From contig NZ_VOQQ01000001.1 in the NCBI RefSeq assembly GCF_007995055.1, positions 1,240,001-1,304,000 of the forward strand: 64,000 bases of DNA, given 5' to 3'. The notes beneath the pieces are model-generated. The model was not told the DNA's origin. It saw nothing but the letters and a program-made list of their open reading frames with translations, and did not search any database. Positions 52,195-60,264 of this stretch are shown one piece after another. A program made the translations under genes and the position numbers. Position 1 is the stretch's first letter. Every line of letters begins with the position of its first letter. The stretch comes from Sphingosinicella ginsenosidimutans (GTDB lineage: Bacteria > Pseudomonadota > Alphaproteobacteria > Sphingomonadales > Sphingomonadaceae).

Positions 52195-52279
52195 GTTGGC
52201 TTCTCCTGATGCCCAAATGGTTCCTCCACCTAGTCGTTCGGGCGAGGATTTGAAAGATGCGGCGATCCGCGCGCGCAAA

Positions 52280-54292
52280 TTAGCGGCGCAGGTCGGGCGG
52301 CAGCGCCTCCAGGCGAAGCCGATCGACCAGCGCGTCGAGGGCAATCACCTCCTGCTTCGCGCCTTCGCCGAGCGGGCGGAGCGCGATCGTGCGCTCGTCG
52401 GCCTCGCGCTTGCCGACGACGAGCAGGTAGGGGACGTGGGCGAGGCTGTGCTCACGCACCTTGTAGTTGATCTTCTCGTTGCGGGTGTCGGCCTCGGCGC
52501 GAAGGCCCGCGGCCTCGAGCTTCGCCACCACCTCCTTCGCATAATCATCGGCGTCGGAGACGATCGTCGCGACCACCGCCTGGACCGGCGCGAGCCAGAG
52601 CGGGAAGCGGCCGGCATGATGTTCGATCAATATGCCGATGAACCGCTCGAACGTGCCGAGGATCGCGCGGTGGAGCATCACCGGGCGGTGACGCTCGCCA
52701 TCCTCGCCGACATAGCTCGCGTCGAGCCGCTCGGGCAGCACTTCGTCCGCCTGGATCGTGCCGACCTGCCAGGTTCGGCCGATCGCATCGGTCAGGTGGA
52801 ATTCGAGCTTCGGCGCATAGAAGGCGCCCTCGCCGGGAAGTTCCTCCCAGCCATAATCCGCGGTGTCGCGACCGGCGGCATGGACGGCGTCGCGAAGCAC
52901 CTGCTCCGCCTTGTCCCACATCTCGTCGCTGCCGAACCTTTTCTCCGGCCGAAGCGCGAGCTTGATCGCGTAGGAATCGAAGCCGAGGTCCCGGTAGACG
53001 CTGTCGAGCAGGTCGCAGAAGGCCCGGATCTCGTCGATCAGCTGGTCCTCGCGACAGAAAATATGGGCATCGTCCTGGGTGAACTGGCGCACGCGCATGA
53101 TGCCGTGGAGCGCGCCGTGCGGCTCGTTGCGGTGGCAGCAGCCGAATTCGGCGAGGCGGATGGGCAGCTCGCGATAGGAGGTGATCCCCTGCTTGAAGAT
53201 GAGGACGTGCGCCGGGCAGTTCATCGGCTTCAGCGCCATCAGGTCGCCGGTCCCGGAGAGGACGGGGCCGTCCTCGTCGGTCGAGGGGATCTCGTCGGGA
53301 ACGACGAACATGTTCTCGCGATATTTGCCCCAATGGCCCGAGCGCTCCCACTGGCGCGCGTCCATGAGCTGCGGGGTCTTCACCTCGACATAGCCGGCAG
53401 CGTCCAGCCGGCGGCGCATATAGGCTTCGAGCTGGCGCCAGATCAGGAATCCCTTGGGGTGCCAGAAGACGCTGCCATGCGCTTCGGACTGAAGGTGGAA
53501 CAGGTCCATCTCCTGGCCGATCTTGCGGTGATCGCGCTTCGCCGCCTCTTCGAGCCGGACGAGATGCGCGTCGAGCTGCTTCTTGTTGAGCCAGCCGGTG
53601 CCGTAGATGCGCGAGAGCTGCGGATTGTTCTGGTCGCCGCGCCAATAGGCGCCCGACACGCGGGTCAGCTTGAACGCCTGCGGATCGAGCTTGCCGGTCG
53701 AGGCGAGGTGGGGACCGCGGCACATGTCGAGCCATGCGTCCTCGCCGCGGCCGGCGCGATAGACGGTCAGCTCCTCGTCCTCGGGCAGCTCGGCGGCCCA
53801 TTCGGCCTTGAAGGCCTCGCCCTGCCGCGTCCAGCGATCGATCAGCTGCTCGCGCGTCCAGACCTCGCGAATCAGCGGCTCGTCGCGCGCGATGATGCGC
53901 CGCATCTCCTCCTCGATGACCGGCAGGTCCTCCTCGGTGAAGGGCCCGCGATCGGGGGCGGGCGCGAAATCATAATAGAAGCCGTCGTCGGTCGCCGGGC
54001 CGAAGGTGATCTGGGTGCCGGGGAACAGGCGCTGCACCGCCTCGGCGAGGACGTGGGCATAATCGTGACGAACGAGCTCGAGCGCCTCCTTCTCGTCGCG
54101 GGCGGTGACGATGGCGAGGCTGGAATCCTTCTCCAGCGGCCGGGCGAGATCGCGCACTTCGCCGTCGACCTTCGCGGCGAGCGCGGCCTTGGCGAGGCCG
54201 GGGCCGATTGCCGCCGCGATGTCCGCCGGGGTCGTTCCCGGCGCGACCTCGCGCACGGAGCCGTCGGGAAGCGTGATCGAAAGCATGTCCAT
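52280..54292 (-). CDS. thrS: threonyl-tRNA synthetase
   Basis: Charges tRNA-Thr and edits mischarged serine. The 670 aa class II enzyme has a TGS domain (about 1-62), an editing domain with HxxxH in [11 protein letters not shown], the core with zinc Cys in [13 protein letters not shown], and motif 2/3 residues [21 protein letters not shown] and [14 protein letters not shown] lies seven bases before ATG 54292; ATG 54286 is an alternative. It is downstream of a threonine-rich leader peptide and a terminator, and upstream of infC. Confidence 0.97.
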   Translation of the reverse strand: MDMLSITLPDGSVREVAPGTTPADIAAAIGPGLAKAALAAKVDGEVRDLARPLEKDSSLAIVTARDEKEALELVRHDYAHVLAEAVQRLFPGTQITFGPATDDGFYYDFAPAPDRGPFTEEDLPVIEEEMRRIIARDEPLIREVWTREQLIDRWTRQGEAFKAEWAAELPEDEELTVYRAGRGEDAWLDMCRGPHLASTGKLDPQAFKLTRVSGAYWRGDQNNPQLSRIYGTGWLNKKQLDAHLVRLEEAAKRDHRKIGQEMDLFHLQSEAHGSVFWHPKGFLIWRQLEAYMRRRLDAAGYVEVKTPQLMDARQWERSGHWGKYRENMFVVPDEIPSTDEDGPVLSGTGDLMALKPMNCPAHVLIFKQGITSYRELPIRLAEFGCCHRNEPHGALHGIMRVRQFTQDDAHIFCREDQLIDEIRAFCDLLDSVYRDLGFDSYAIKLALRPEKRFGSDEMWDKAEQVLRDAVHAAGRDTADYGWEELPGEGAFYAPKLEFHLTDAIGRTWQVGTIQADEVLPERLDASYVGEDGERHRPVMLHRAILGTFERFIGILIEHHAGRFPLWLAPVQAVVATIVSDADDYAKEVVAKLEAAGLRAEADTRNEKINYKVREHSLAHVPYLLVVGKREADERTIALRPLGEGAKQEVIALDALVDRLRLEALPPDLRR

Positions 54293-54342
54293 CGGGTCGT
54301 TCCTGTCCTTCGCGCGCCTAATGCACGGCTCGGCGCCTGAGG

Positions 54343-54392
54343 AAAAGAGCGGAACGGGAGAGCGGCGCCGGCCCACCCGTTCCCGGGCGGGC
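54343..54392 (-). terminator. thrS attenuator: antiterminator and intrinsic terminator hairpins
   Basis: On the minus strand two stems exclude each other. Antiterminator: GCCCGCCCG (54392-54384), loop GGAA, CGGGTGGGC (54379-54371), nine pairs with one G-U. Terminator: GGAACGGGTGGGC (54383-54371) with GCTCTCCCGTTCC (54363-54351), 12 pairs around one U-U mismatch and a seven-base loop, followed by CTCTTTTCC. They share 54379-54371. The leader stop codon lies 15 bases before the first stem, so a ribosome terminating there could block the antiterminator. Confidence 0.75.
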
Positions 54393-54406
54393 GCCGGCCC
54401 GTCGCG

Positions 54407-54487
54407 TCAGCCGGTGACGCGCGCGCCGATCGCCCCCGGGAGGCCCGGGGTGACGGTCGTGGTCGTGGTTGCGCGGCCGCGTGCCAT
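54407..54487 (-). CDS. threonine-rich thrS leader peptide
   Basis: A 26-codon frame, MARGRATTTTTVTPGLPG and eight more residues, then TGA. Codons 7-11 and 13 are ACC or ACG, six threonines in seven codons; codon 25 is a seventh. A GC-rich hairpin inside it (54450-54434) follows the Thr run. The frame ends 115 bases before thrS. It has no Shine-Dalgarno sequence at a useful distance, and the predicted transcript starts on its ATG. Ribosome stalling at scarce Thr-tRNA would switch the downstream hairpins. Not a stand-alone functional protein. Confidence 0.75.
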   Translation of the reverse strand: MARGRATTTTTVTPGLPGAIGARVTG

Positions 54488-54493
54488 GCGACG

Positions 54494-54522
54494 GATATAG
54501 GCTCCGCCCGCAGCGGCGGCAA
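54494..54522 (-). promoter_or_regulatory. predicted thrS promoter, leaderless geometry
   Basis: Minus-strand -35 TTGCCG (54522-54517) and -10 TATATC (54499-54494) are 17 bases apart. Six bases then lead to the ATG of the threonine-rich leader, so the predicted first transcribed base is the A of that ATG. Confidence 0.55.
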
Positions 54523-54566
54523 GCCGCGCGGGCGGAGGCGCTGGCGATCAAGCGTGACAAGTATGC

Positions 54567-54595
54567 TTGACAGGCTGCCGCCCGGCACGTAAAGC
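54567..54595 (+). promoter_or_regulatory. predicted promoter of the membrane protein/XRE pair
   Basis: A perfect -35 TTGACA (54567-54572) and a -10 TAAAGC (54590-54595) are 17 bases apart, with the ATG at 54608 about six bases after the expected start. Confidence 0.5.
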
Positions 54596-54607
54596 GACCT
54601 TTACAAA

Positions 54608-55222
54608 ATGAAAAGGACGCCTTCCATGGCCTTCGATGCCGAACTTTCACCAGCGCCGCGCGGCCGCCTCATTGTCGCGATGATTCTGTTCGTTGCGCTG
54701 ATGGGCCTCATGCCGGCCCTCACCAATATGTGGCGCGTCGAGGGCTGGGCCCTGATTCCCCTGTGGATCCCGGCGCTTGCCGCGCTGATGTGGATGGGGC
54801 GCGAAGCCGCCCTCTATTCGCGCCGAAAAGGCTGCGCGACGCCCGCCGCGATGGCCTATTCCCGCCGCGCATTGCCGCTGTCGGCCGCTTATGTGATCGG
54901 ATTGCTGGGGGCGATCACGGCGCATGATCGGCTCCATGTGGACGGCCCGGCGCTCTATGCGATCGCCATCGTGCCGGCGCTGCCGCTGCTCGGGGTGATC
55001 TGGGCTCTCGGCCGCCTGCTCGTCGAGGAGACGGACGAATATCAGCGCGCGCTCGCGGTGCGAAAGATGCTGGTCGCGACCTGCTTCCTGCTCGTCGTCG
55101 CGACGATCTGGGGCTTTTTCGAGGATTTCGGACTCGCGCCGCATCTGCCCGCTTATTGGGCGTTCATCGTCTGGTGCGTCGGCCTCGGCCTCGGCGGGAT
55201 CATCAACAAGGCGCGGAAATGA
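54608..55222 (+). CDS. small multi-pass membrane protein, paired with an XRE regulator
   Basis: A 204 aa inner membrane protein with about six hydrophobic segments (near 22-40, 46-64, 91-108, 115-135, 153-170 and 180-198). The segment LVEETDEYQRALAVRKML is the most conserved-looking cytosolic loop. I recognise no family with a known function. Its stop overlaps the ATG of the next gene, a Cro/C1-type regulator. This membrane-protein/regulator layout recurs in many bacteria, and the pair may sense an envelope signal, but that is speculation. Confidence 0.7.
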   Translation: MKRTPSMAFDAELSPAPRGRLIVAMILFVALMGLMPALTNMWRVEGWALIPLWIPALAALMWMGREAALYSRRKGCATPAAMAYSRRALPLSAAYVIGLLGAITAHDRLHVDGPALYAIAIVPALPLLGVIWALGRLLVEETDEYQRALAVRKMLVATCFLLVVATIWGFFEDFGLAPHLPAYWAFIVWCVGLGLGGIINKARK

Positions 55223-55419
55223 AGAACCGGCTCAGGGTGCTTCGCGCCGAGCGCGACTGGAGCCAGCAGGACCTGGCCGACCGGCTCGGCGTCTCGCGCC
55301 AGAGCGTCAACGCGATCGAGACGGGGAAATACGATCCCTCGCTCCCGCTCGCTTTCAGGATCGCCGGCCTGTTCGGCCAATCGATCGAAGCCATTTTCGA
55401 AGATCCAGCAACGGAGTGA
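55219..55419 (+). CDS. small XRE-family (Cro/C1) transcriptional regulator
   Basis: A 66 aa protein that is almost only a helix-turn-helix: LRAERDWSQQDLADRLGVSRQSVNAIETGKYDPS, then LAFRIAGLFGQSIEAIFED. It is of the YozG/YgzD-like type that binds operators as a dimer. It is translationally coupled (ATGA) to the membrane protein gene upstream and lies six bases before the hydrolase gene, so it could regulate its own transcript. Confidence 0.88.
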   Translation: MKNRLRVLRAERDWSQQDLADRLGVSRQSVNAIETGKYDPSLPLAFRIAGLFGQSIEAIFEDPATE

Positions 55420-55424
55420 CCCAA

Positions 55425-56327
55425 ATGCATATCTGCCGACTCCTCGCTTTCGCGAGCCTTGCCTGTTGCGCGACCCCGATTCTCCATGCCCAGGCGCCGG
55501 CCAGCCCGCCCGCCACCGTTCCGGCGAGCGCATCGGCCGAGACCCGGCTCGCCCATATTTCGGTGGTGTCGATCGGCAGCGGCGATCCGGTGGTCCTCAT
55601 TCCCGGCCTCGCCAGCCCGCGCGCGGTGTGGGACGGGATCGCGCCGGAGCTCGCGCGCGGCCACCGTGTCCTCCTCGTCCAGGTCAACGGCTTCGGTGGC
55701 GACGATCCCGGCGCCAACCGTTCGGAAGGGACGCTGGCGGGAATCACGTCGGACATCGTTCGCTATCTCGACGACAATCATATCCGAAGCACCGCCGTCA
55801 TCGGCCACTCGATGGGCGGGCTGGTCGGCATGATGCTGGCGCGCGATCATGGCGATCGCATTTCGAAGCTGATGATCGTCGATTCGCTCCCTTTCCTCGG
55901 CACGCTGATGGGCCCGGGGGCGAGCGTCGATTCGCTCCGTCCGGTCGCGCAGCAGATGCGCGATGCGATCGCCAACGGGAATGGGGCCCAGCCTTCGCCG
56001 CCGAACATGTCGCTGACCGACTCCGGCCGCGCGCAGATCGGCGCCTGGCTCAACGCCTCGAACCGGGCGGCGGTCGGCCAGGCGCTCTATGAGGACATGA
56101 CGACCGATCTGCGCGGCGACGTCCCCGCCATCGGCCGGGTGCCGACGACCGTGCTCTATGCGGTGCCCGATCCGGCGCGCGCCGCGATGTTCCAGTCCGT
56201 CTTCGCCGGCGCCTATGCCGCCGCGCCCTCGATCCGCGTCGTGCCGGTGGAAGGCGCCGCCCACTTCATCATGCTCGATCAGCCCGAGCGTTTCCGCGCG
56301 GCGGTGGATTCGTTCCTCGCCGGCTAG
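55425..56327 (+). CDS. exported alpha/beta hydrolase
   Basis: A 300 aa periplasmic hydrolase with signal peptide (about 1-22, ILHAQAPAS). The fold shows the oxyanion region VVLIPGLASPRAVWDG, the nucleophile elbow GHSMGGLVG (catalytic Ser), and a late His in EGAAHFIMLDQPERF. The cap region is short. Substrate unknown, esterase or lactonase possible. Start at ATG 55425; the GTG three codons upstream is less likely. It follows the regulator by five bases. Confidence 0.83.
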   Translation: MHICRLLAFASLACCATPILHAQAPASPPATVPASASAETRLAHISVVSIGSGDPVVLIPGLASPRAVWDGIAPELARGHRVLLVQVNGFGGDDPGANRSEGTLAGITSDIVRYLDDNHIRSTAVIGHSMGGLVGMMLARDHGDRISKLMIVDSLPFLGTLMGPGASVDSLRPVAQQMRDAIANGNGAQPSPPNMSLTDSGRAQIGAWLNASNRAAVGQALYEDMTTDLRGDVPAIGRVPTTVLYAVPDPARAAMFQSVFAGAYAAAPSIRVVPVEGAAHFIMLDQPERFRAAVDSFLAG

Positions 56328-56369
56328 CCACCCTGTCGGTCGTGGCGCGGCGCTGCTAAGGCCCGCGCC

Positions 56370-57113
56370 ATGACCGATTTCTCCTACCTTGCCGGCGCGG
56401 ACGGGCGGATGCTCGCCTATCGCCATCGTGCGGGCCGCGGGCCGTGCCTCGTCTTCCTGCCCGGCTACATGTCCGACATGGAGGGGACGAAGGCGCTCGC
56501 GCTCGATGCCTGGGCCGAAGCGCAGGGGCGCGCCTTCCTTCGCTTCGATTATGGCGGTTGCGGCCAGAGCAGTGGCGATTTCGAGGCGCAGACGCTCGCC
56601 GGCTGGCTCGGCGACGTGCTCGCGATGATCGATCAGGTGGCCGGCGGCGACGTCGTGCTCGCCGGATCGTCGATGGGCGGCTGGCTGATGCTCCATGCCG
56701 CGCTGGCGCGGCCACGGGCGGTGAAGGGCCTGGTCGGCATTGCTGCTGCACCCGATTTCACCGGCTGGGGCTTCACCGAGGCGCAGAAGATGACGATCCT
56801 TCGCGACGGCAGGCTGGTGGAGGACTCGCCTTATGGCGATACGCCCTATGTCACCACGCGCGTCTTCTGGGAAAGCGGCGAGGCGATGCGGATGATGCAC
56901 GCGCCGATCGACATCGGATGCCCGATCCGCCTGCTCCACGGCCAGCGCGACGCCGACGTGCCCTGGACGTGGGCGCCCGAAATCGCCCGCCTCGTGCGTT
57001 CAGACGATGTGCAGGTGACGCTCGTCAAGGACGGCGATCACCGCCTTTCGCGCGAGAGCGACATCGCGCTGCTGACCGCGACCGTCGCGGGCCTGATGGA
57101 GCAAATCGGCTAG
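56370..57113 (+). CDS. cytosolic alpha/beta hydrolase, BPHL/ABHD10-like
   Basis: A 247 aa hydrolase without signal peptide. The elbow is VVLAGSSMGGWLMLHAAL (catalytic Ser), with acid and base in LLHGQRDADVPWTW and DGDHRLSRESD. It resembles the serine hydrolase group with ABHD10, esterases acting on acyl glucuronides or thioesters. The TPR gene follows directly after its stop. Confidence 0.8.
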   Translation: MTDFSYLAGADGRMLAYRHRAGRGPCLVFLPGYMSDMEGTKALALDAWAEAQGRAFLRFDYGGCGQSSGDFEAQTLAGWLGDVLAMIDQVAGGDVVLAGSSMGGWLMLHAALARPRAVKGLVGIAAAPDFTGWGFTEAQKMTILRDGRLVEDSPYGDTPYVTTRVFWESGEAMRMMHAPIDIGCPIRLLHGQRDADVPWTWAPEIARLVRSDDVQVTLVKDGDHRLSRESDIALLTATVAGLMEQIG

Positions 57114-57929
57114 ATGCCCTTCCCACCGCTGATCCTCATCGCCGGCCTCCAGGCGACTGCCAACCCGGTGCCCGACGCCGAGACGCGCGCGCGCTATCGC
57201 GCCTGCGTCGATCAGGTGCGCGCCTCGCCCGAGGCGGGGCTCGAGGCCGCCAGCGGCTGGCGGATCGTCGGCGGCGGCATCTATGCGCGCCAGTGCATGG
57301 GCCTTGCCTATGTCGCGCTGGAGCGGTGGCGCGAAGCGGCCGAGGATTATGAGCAGGCCGCCGGGGAGCTTGGCGCCGCCGATGCCCGCGCGCCCGATTT
57401 CTGGGTCCAGGCCGGCAATGCCTGGCTTGCCGGCGGCGAAGCCGCGCGCGCGATCCAGGCCTTCGATGCGGCGCTGCGGAGCGATGCGCTCTCCGATCAG
57501 ATGCGTGGCGAGGTGCGGCTCGATCGCGCCCGCGCGCTGGTCTCGCTCGGCAGCCTCGACGCGGCGCGCGCCGATCTCGATCAGGCGCTGACGCTTGTCG
57601 CCGACGATCCGATGGCCTGGTATCTTTCCGCCGCGCTGGCGCACCGCCAGCACGAACCGCGCGCGCAGGCCGATATCGAACATGCCCTCAGGCTCGCGCC
57701 CGACAATCCCGATGCGCTGTTGCTGGCCGGCACGATCGCCGGCGAGGCGGGGCATATGGACGAGGCCGAGCGCTTGTACCGACGCGTCGTCGCTGCGGCC
57801 CCGGACAGCGACGCCGGCCGCGCCGCCGCGGCGAGTCTTGCGACGGTTCACGAGGTCGAGGCGCCGGCGGCGGCGTCCTTGCCGGAGGCCTCGTCACCGC
57901 CGCCGGCGCCGTCGCCTCATTCGAGATAG
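57114..57929 (+). CDS. tetratricopeptide repeat protein
   Basis: A 271 aa helical protein starting MPFPPLILIAGLQATANPV, likely a signal peptide with weak hydrophobic core. Four to five TPR units lie between residues about 60 and 215 (WREAAEDYEQAAGELG, GGEAARAIQAFDAALRS, GSLDAARADLDQALTLV, MDEAERLYRRVVAAAPDS). The tail is rich in Ala, Pro and Ser. Probably a periplasmic or membrane-tethered scaffold; no partner evident. Its end overlaps the convergent SIMPL gene by 13 bases. Confidence 0.8.
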   Translation: MPFPPLILIAGLQATANPVPDAETRARYRACVDQVRASPEAGLEAASGWRIVGGGIYARQCMGLAYVALERWREAAEDYEQAAGELGAADARAPDFWVQAGNAWLAGGEAARAIQAFDAALRSDALSDQMRGEVRLDRARALVSLGSLDAARADLDQALTLVADDPMAWYLSAALAHRQHEPRAQADIEHALRLAPDNPDALLLAGTIAGEAGHMDEAERLYRRVVAAAPDSDAGRAAAASLATVHEVEAPAAASLPEASSPPPAPSPHSR

Positions 57930-58642
57930 AAGTCGATCGTCGTCACGACGCGCACCTTCTGGAGCGGCGAGCTGTTGTCGCCACCGCCATCCTCGCCGCC
58001 GGCGCCGTCACGCGCGCCGATCGAGAAATAGCCCTGGGTGGCCGATCGGATCGCGCCGACCTGGCTCCCTGAATCGCGCGCGAACTGCTCGGCCGCGTGC
58101 CGGGCATCGCGGGTCGAATCGGCGATCATCTGCGGCTTGATCTCGTTCAGCCGGGTGAAGGTGTAGGTCATGCCCGATCCGCCCTGCAGCGGCACGCCCT
58201 GGCGGATGAGATCGAACTGGCGGGCATAGGCACGCTGCGCGCGCATCACGTCATTGCTTCGGAACTGAAGGTTGCGATTGATCGAATAGATCTGCGCCTG
58301 ACGATCGCTGTCGTAGCGCGAGCTGACCGATCCGCCGCCGTCGGTGACGACCTCCGCCGGGAATCCCGCCGCGCGGAAAAAGGCGCGAATCTTGGCGGTG
58401 TCGCTTTCGATGTCGTTCTGGACGGCGGCAAGATCGGTGCCTTCGCGGCCGAAGCCGATCGACCAGGTGGCGAGATCGGCGGTGACGTCGCGCTCGGCAA
58501 GGCCGCGCATGGTGACGGCGCGATCGGCCATCCGGGCGCGCCTGAGGCCATCGCCGAGCAGATAGCCGCCGATGACGATGCCGAGGCCGAGAATGGCCGC
58601 GGCGATGAGCGCGGCTCGGTTGCCGCGCAGGATTTCAGTCAT
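57917..58642 (-). CDS. SIMPL domain (DUF541) envelope protein
   Basis: A 241 aa protein with one N-terminal helix (about 8-30, AALIAAAILGLGIVIGGYLLGD), then a SIMPL/DUF541 domain: ITMRGLAERDVTADLATWSI-like opening (VTMRGLAERDVTADLATW) and the helix YARQFDLIRQGVPL. The family was first named from IRAK signalling and is periplasmic here, linked to stress in other bacteria. ATG 58642 has AAGGAGGGG upstream. Confidence 0.85.
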   Translation of the reverse strand: MTEILRGNRAALIAAAILGLGIVIGGYLLGDGLRRARMADRAVTMRGLAERDVTADLATWSIGFGREGTDLAAVQNDIESDTAKIRAFFRAAGFPAEVVTDGGGSVSSRYDSDRQAQIYSINRNLQFRSNDVMRAQRAYARQFDLIRQGVPLQGGSGMTYTFTRLNEIKPQMIADSTRDARHAAEQFARDSGSQVGAIRSATQGYFSIGARDGAGGEDGGGDNSSPLQKVRVVTTIDFYLE

Positions 58643-58737
58643 TGATCCCCTCCTTGAATGCGGCCGCGCCCGATGCGCGGCGGCCACGGGGGAATCGCAT
58701 GACGGCGATGAACCGTGCATTTATGACGACGAAGCGT

Positions 58738-59775
58738 TTATCCGATCATGTCGTCGAGGATCGCGGTCCTGCGTTCGGTCAATGCGGCGGCAAGGCTGCT
58801 GCGCGCGACACGGGGATAGCGAAGCGCGGCGAAGGCGAGAAAGGCATCACGATAGGTGATCCAGGCGCGCTGGGTGCGCTGGATGTCGCTCCAGCCGACC
58901 GTGCCGCCCATGTCGCCGATCCCGCGCCGGGCTGCGGCATAGGCCTGGTTGAGCCGGCGATCGGCGGCGGCGAATTCGGCCGCGCTGGCCGCGGGCAGCC
59001 TCCCTGCTTCGAGGAGGCGCAACAGACCGAGAAATTCCGCCCGCGCCGATTCGGTGGATTCGGTGGCCATCGCCACCCGCGCGCTGCCCGACATGTCGGT
59101 CTCGCTCGTGCCGCGAAGCGCCGCATAGGCATCGCGCGCGGCGAGGAGCGCGGCGAAGGACCGCCGGACCGGCGGCGGCCAGGTGCGGGAAATGCGGGCG
59201 ATCTCGGCGGCGCGCCCCGCCTCGGCGATGGCGGCGTCGTGGCTGGCGCAATAGCCCATGGCGAGGCCGCTGGTGATGTCGTTGCAGTAGCTGAAGTCGC
59301 GCCCCTGCCAATTCCGCGCCTTCAGATCGGCAAGGTGGCTGATCCGACCGTCCATCTCCGCCGGGGCGCCGTCCAGCCCGCAGGCGAAACGGGTTGCGAG
59401 ATCGAGGTCGCGGCGCGCGCCGACGCCGTTCGCATAGATCGTCATCAGCATGACGTTTCCGGAGAAGGGTGCGTCGGCGCGGCCCTCGGCAATCTCCGCA
59501 TAGGCGCACAGCCGCGCCCGGACCGGATCGGCAGGAATGCCGATCCCGTAATAGAGCGCCTCCGACGAACAGCCGCGCAGGCTCCCGCGCGTCCCCGCGT
59601 CCGGCAGGTCGGCAGGCGGCGGTGCATGTCCCTGGAGCGACCGGCACAGGGCGCGGCTCCGGGCATAATCGGCAGCGAACGGATCGTCCCCGGCCGGCGT
59701 CCCCCAATCCTGCGCGAGCGCGACGCCGCCAAGGGCGATCGCGGACAGGCCCACGATCATGGCTTTGATCTTCAT
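58738..59775 (-). CDS. exported LprI-like protein (DUF1311)
   Basis: A 345 aa secreted protein with a clear signal peptide (1-21, LGGVALAQ). The N-terminal region is Cys-containing (RALCRSLQG, LRGCSSEALYYG, RFACGLDG), with Sel1-like features (YGIGIP, YANGVGARRDLDLATRFA). The C-terminal lysozyme inhibitor LprI domain runs from DRRLNQAYAAAR through RTQRAWITYRDAFLAF. It may protect peptidoglycan from lysozyme; this is inferred from the domain name. Confidence 0.8.
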   Translation of the reverse strand: MKIKAMIVGLSAIALGGVALAQDWGTPAGDDPFAADYARSRALCRSLQGHAPPPADLPDAGTRGSLRGCSSEALYYGIGIPADPVRARLCAYAEIAEGRADAPFSGNVMLMTIYANGVGARRDLDLATRFACGLDGAPAEMDGRISHLADLKARNWQGRDFSYCNDITSGLAMGYCASHDAAIAEAGRAAEIARISRTWPPPVRRSFAALLAARDAYAALRGTSETDMSGSARVAMATESTESARAEFLGLLRLLEAGRLPAASAAEFAAADRRLNQAYAAARRGIGDMGGTVGWSDIQRTQRAWITYRDAFLAFAALRYPRVARSSLAAALTERRTAILDDMIG

Positions 59776-59853
59776 GCCGGCCCCCCATCTGTGGCACAGC
59801 GCGAGCCTAAGGCGCGGGCGTGCGACTCACAATGCGCCGGGGAAGATCGAACC

Positions 59854-60264
59854 ATGAAATATCTCCACACCATGATCCGCGTCACCGATCCCGATTCCAC
59901 TGTGCGTTTCTTCAACCTTCTCGGCCTGGAAGAGACGCGGCGGATGGAGAGCGAGAAGGGGCGCTTCACCCTCATCTACCTCGCCGCGCCCGACGACGAA
60001 GCGGAGGTGGAGCTCACCTACAATTGGGACCCGGAGGAATATTCCGGCGGGCGCAATTTCGGCCACATCGCCTTTCAGGTCGACGATATCTACGCGACCT
60101 GCCAGCGCCTGAAGGACGCGGGAGTCACCATCAACCGGCCGCCGCGCGACGGCCATATGGCCTTCGTTCGCACGCCCGACGGCATCTCGATCGAGCTGCT
60201 TCAGGACGGCTATCTCGAGCCGGCCGAGCCATGGGCCTCGATGCCGAACACGGGGACGTGGTGA
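59854..60264 (+). CDS. gloA: lactoylglutathione lyase (glyoxalase I)
   Basis: Converts the methylglyoxal-glutathione hemithioacetal to S-lactoylglutathione. The 136 aa VOC protein has metal ligands in MKYLHTMIRV (His), EVELTYNWD (Glu), FGHIAFQVDD (His) and SIELLQDGY (Glu). The full set of ligands supports true glyoxalase I activity. It overlaps the next gene as GTGA, and gloB follows two genes later. Confidence 0.93.
   Translation: MKYLHTMIRVTDPDSTVRFFNLLGLEETRRMESEKGRFTLIYLAAPDDEAEVELTYNWDPEEYSGGRNFGHIAFQVDDIYATCQRLKDAGVTINRPPRDGHMAFVRTPDGISIELLQDGYLEPAEPWASMPNTGTW

Noticed and set aside
51878..54340. 820-codon frame antisense to infC and thrS
   Set aside because: It spans two real genes and the thrS leader on the other strand and has no recognisable motif.
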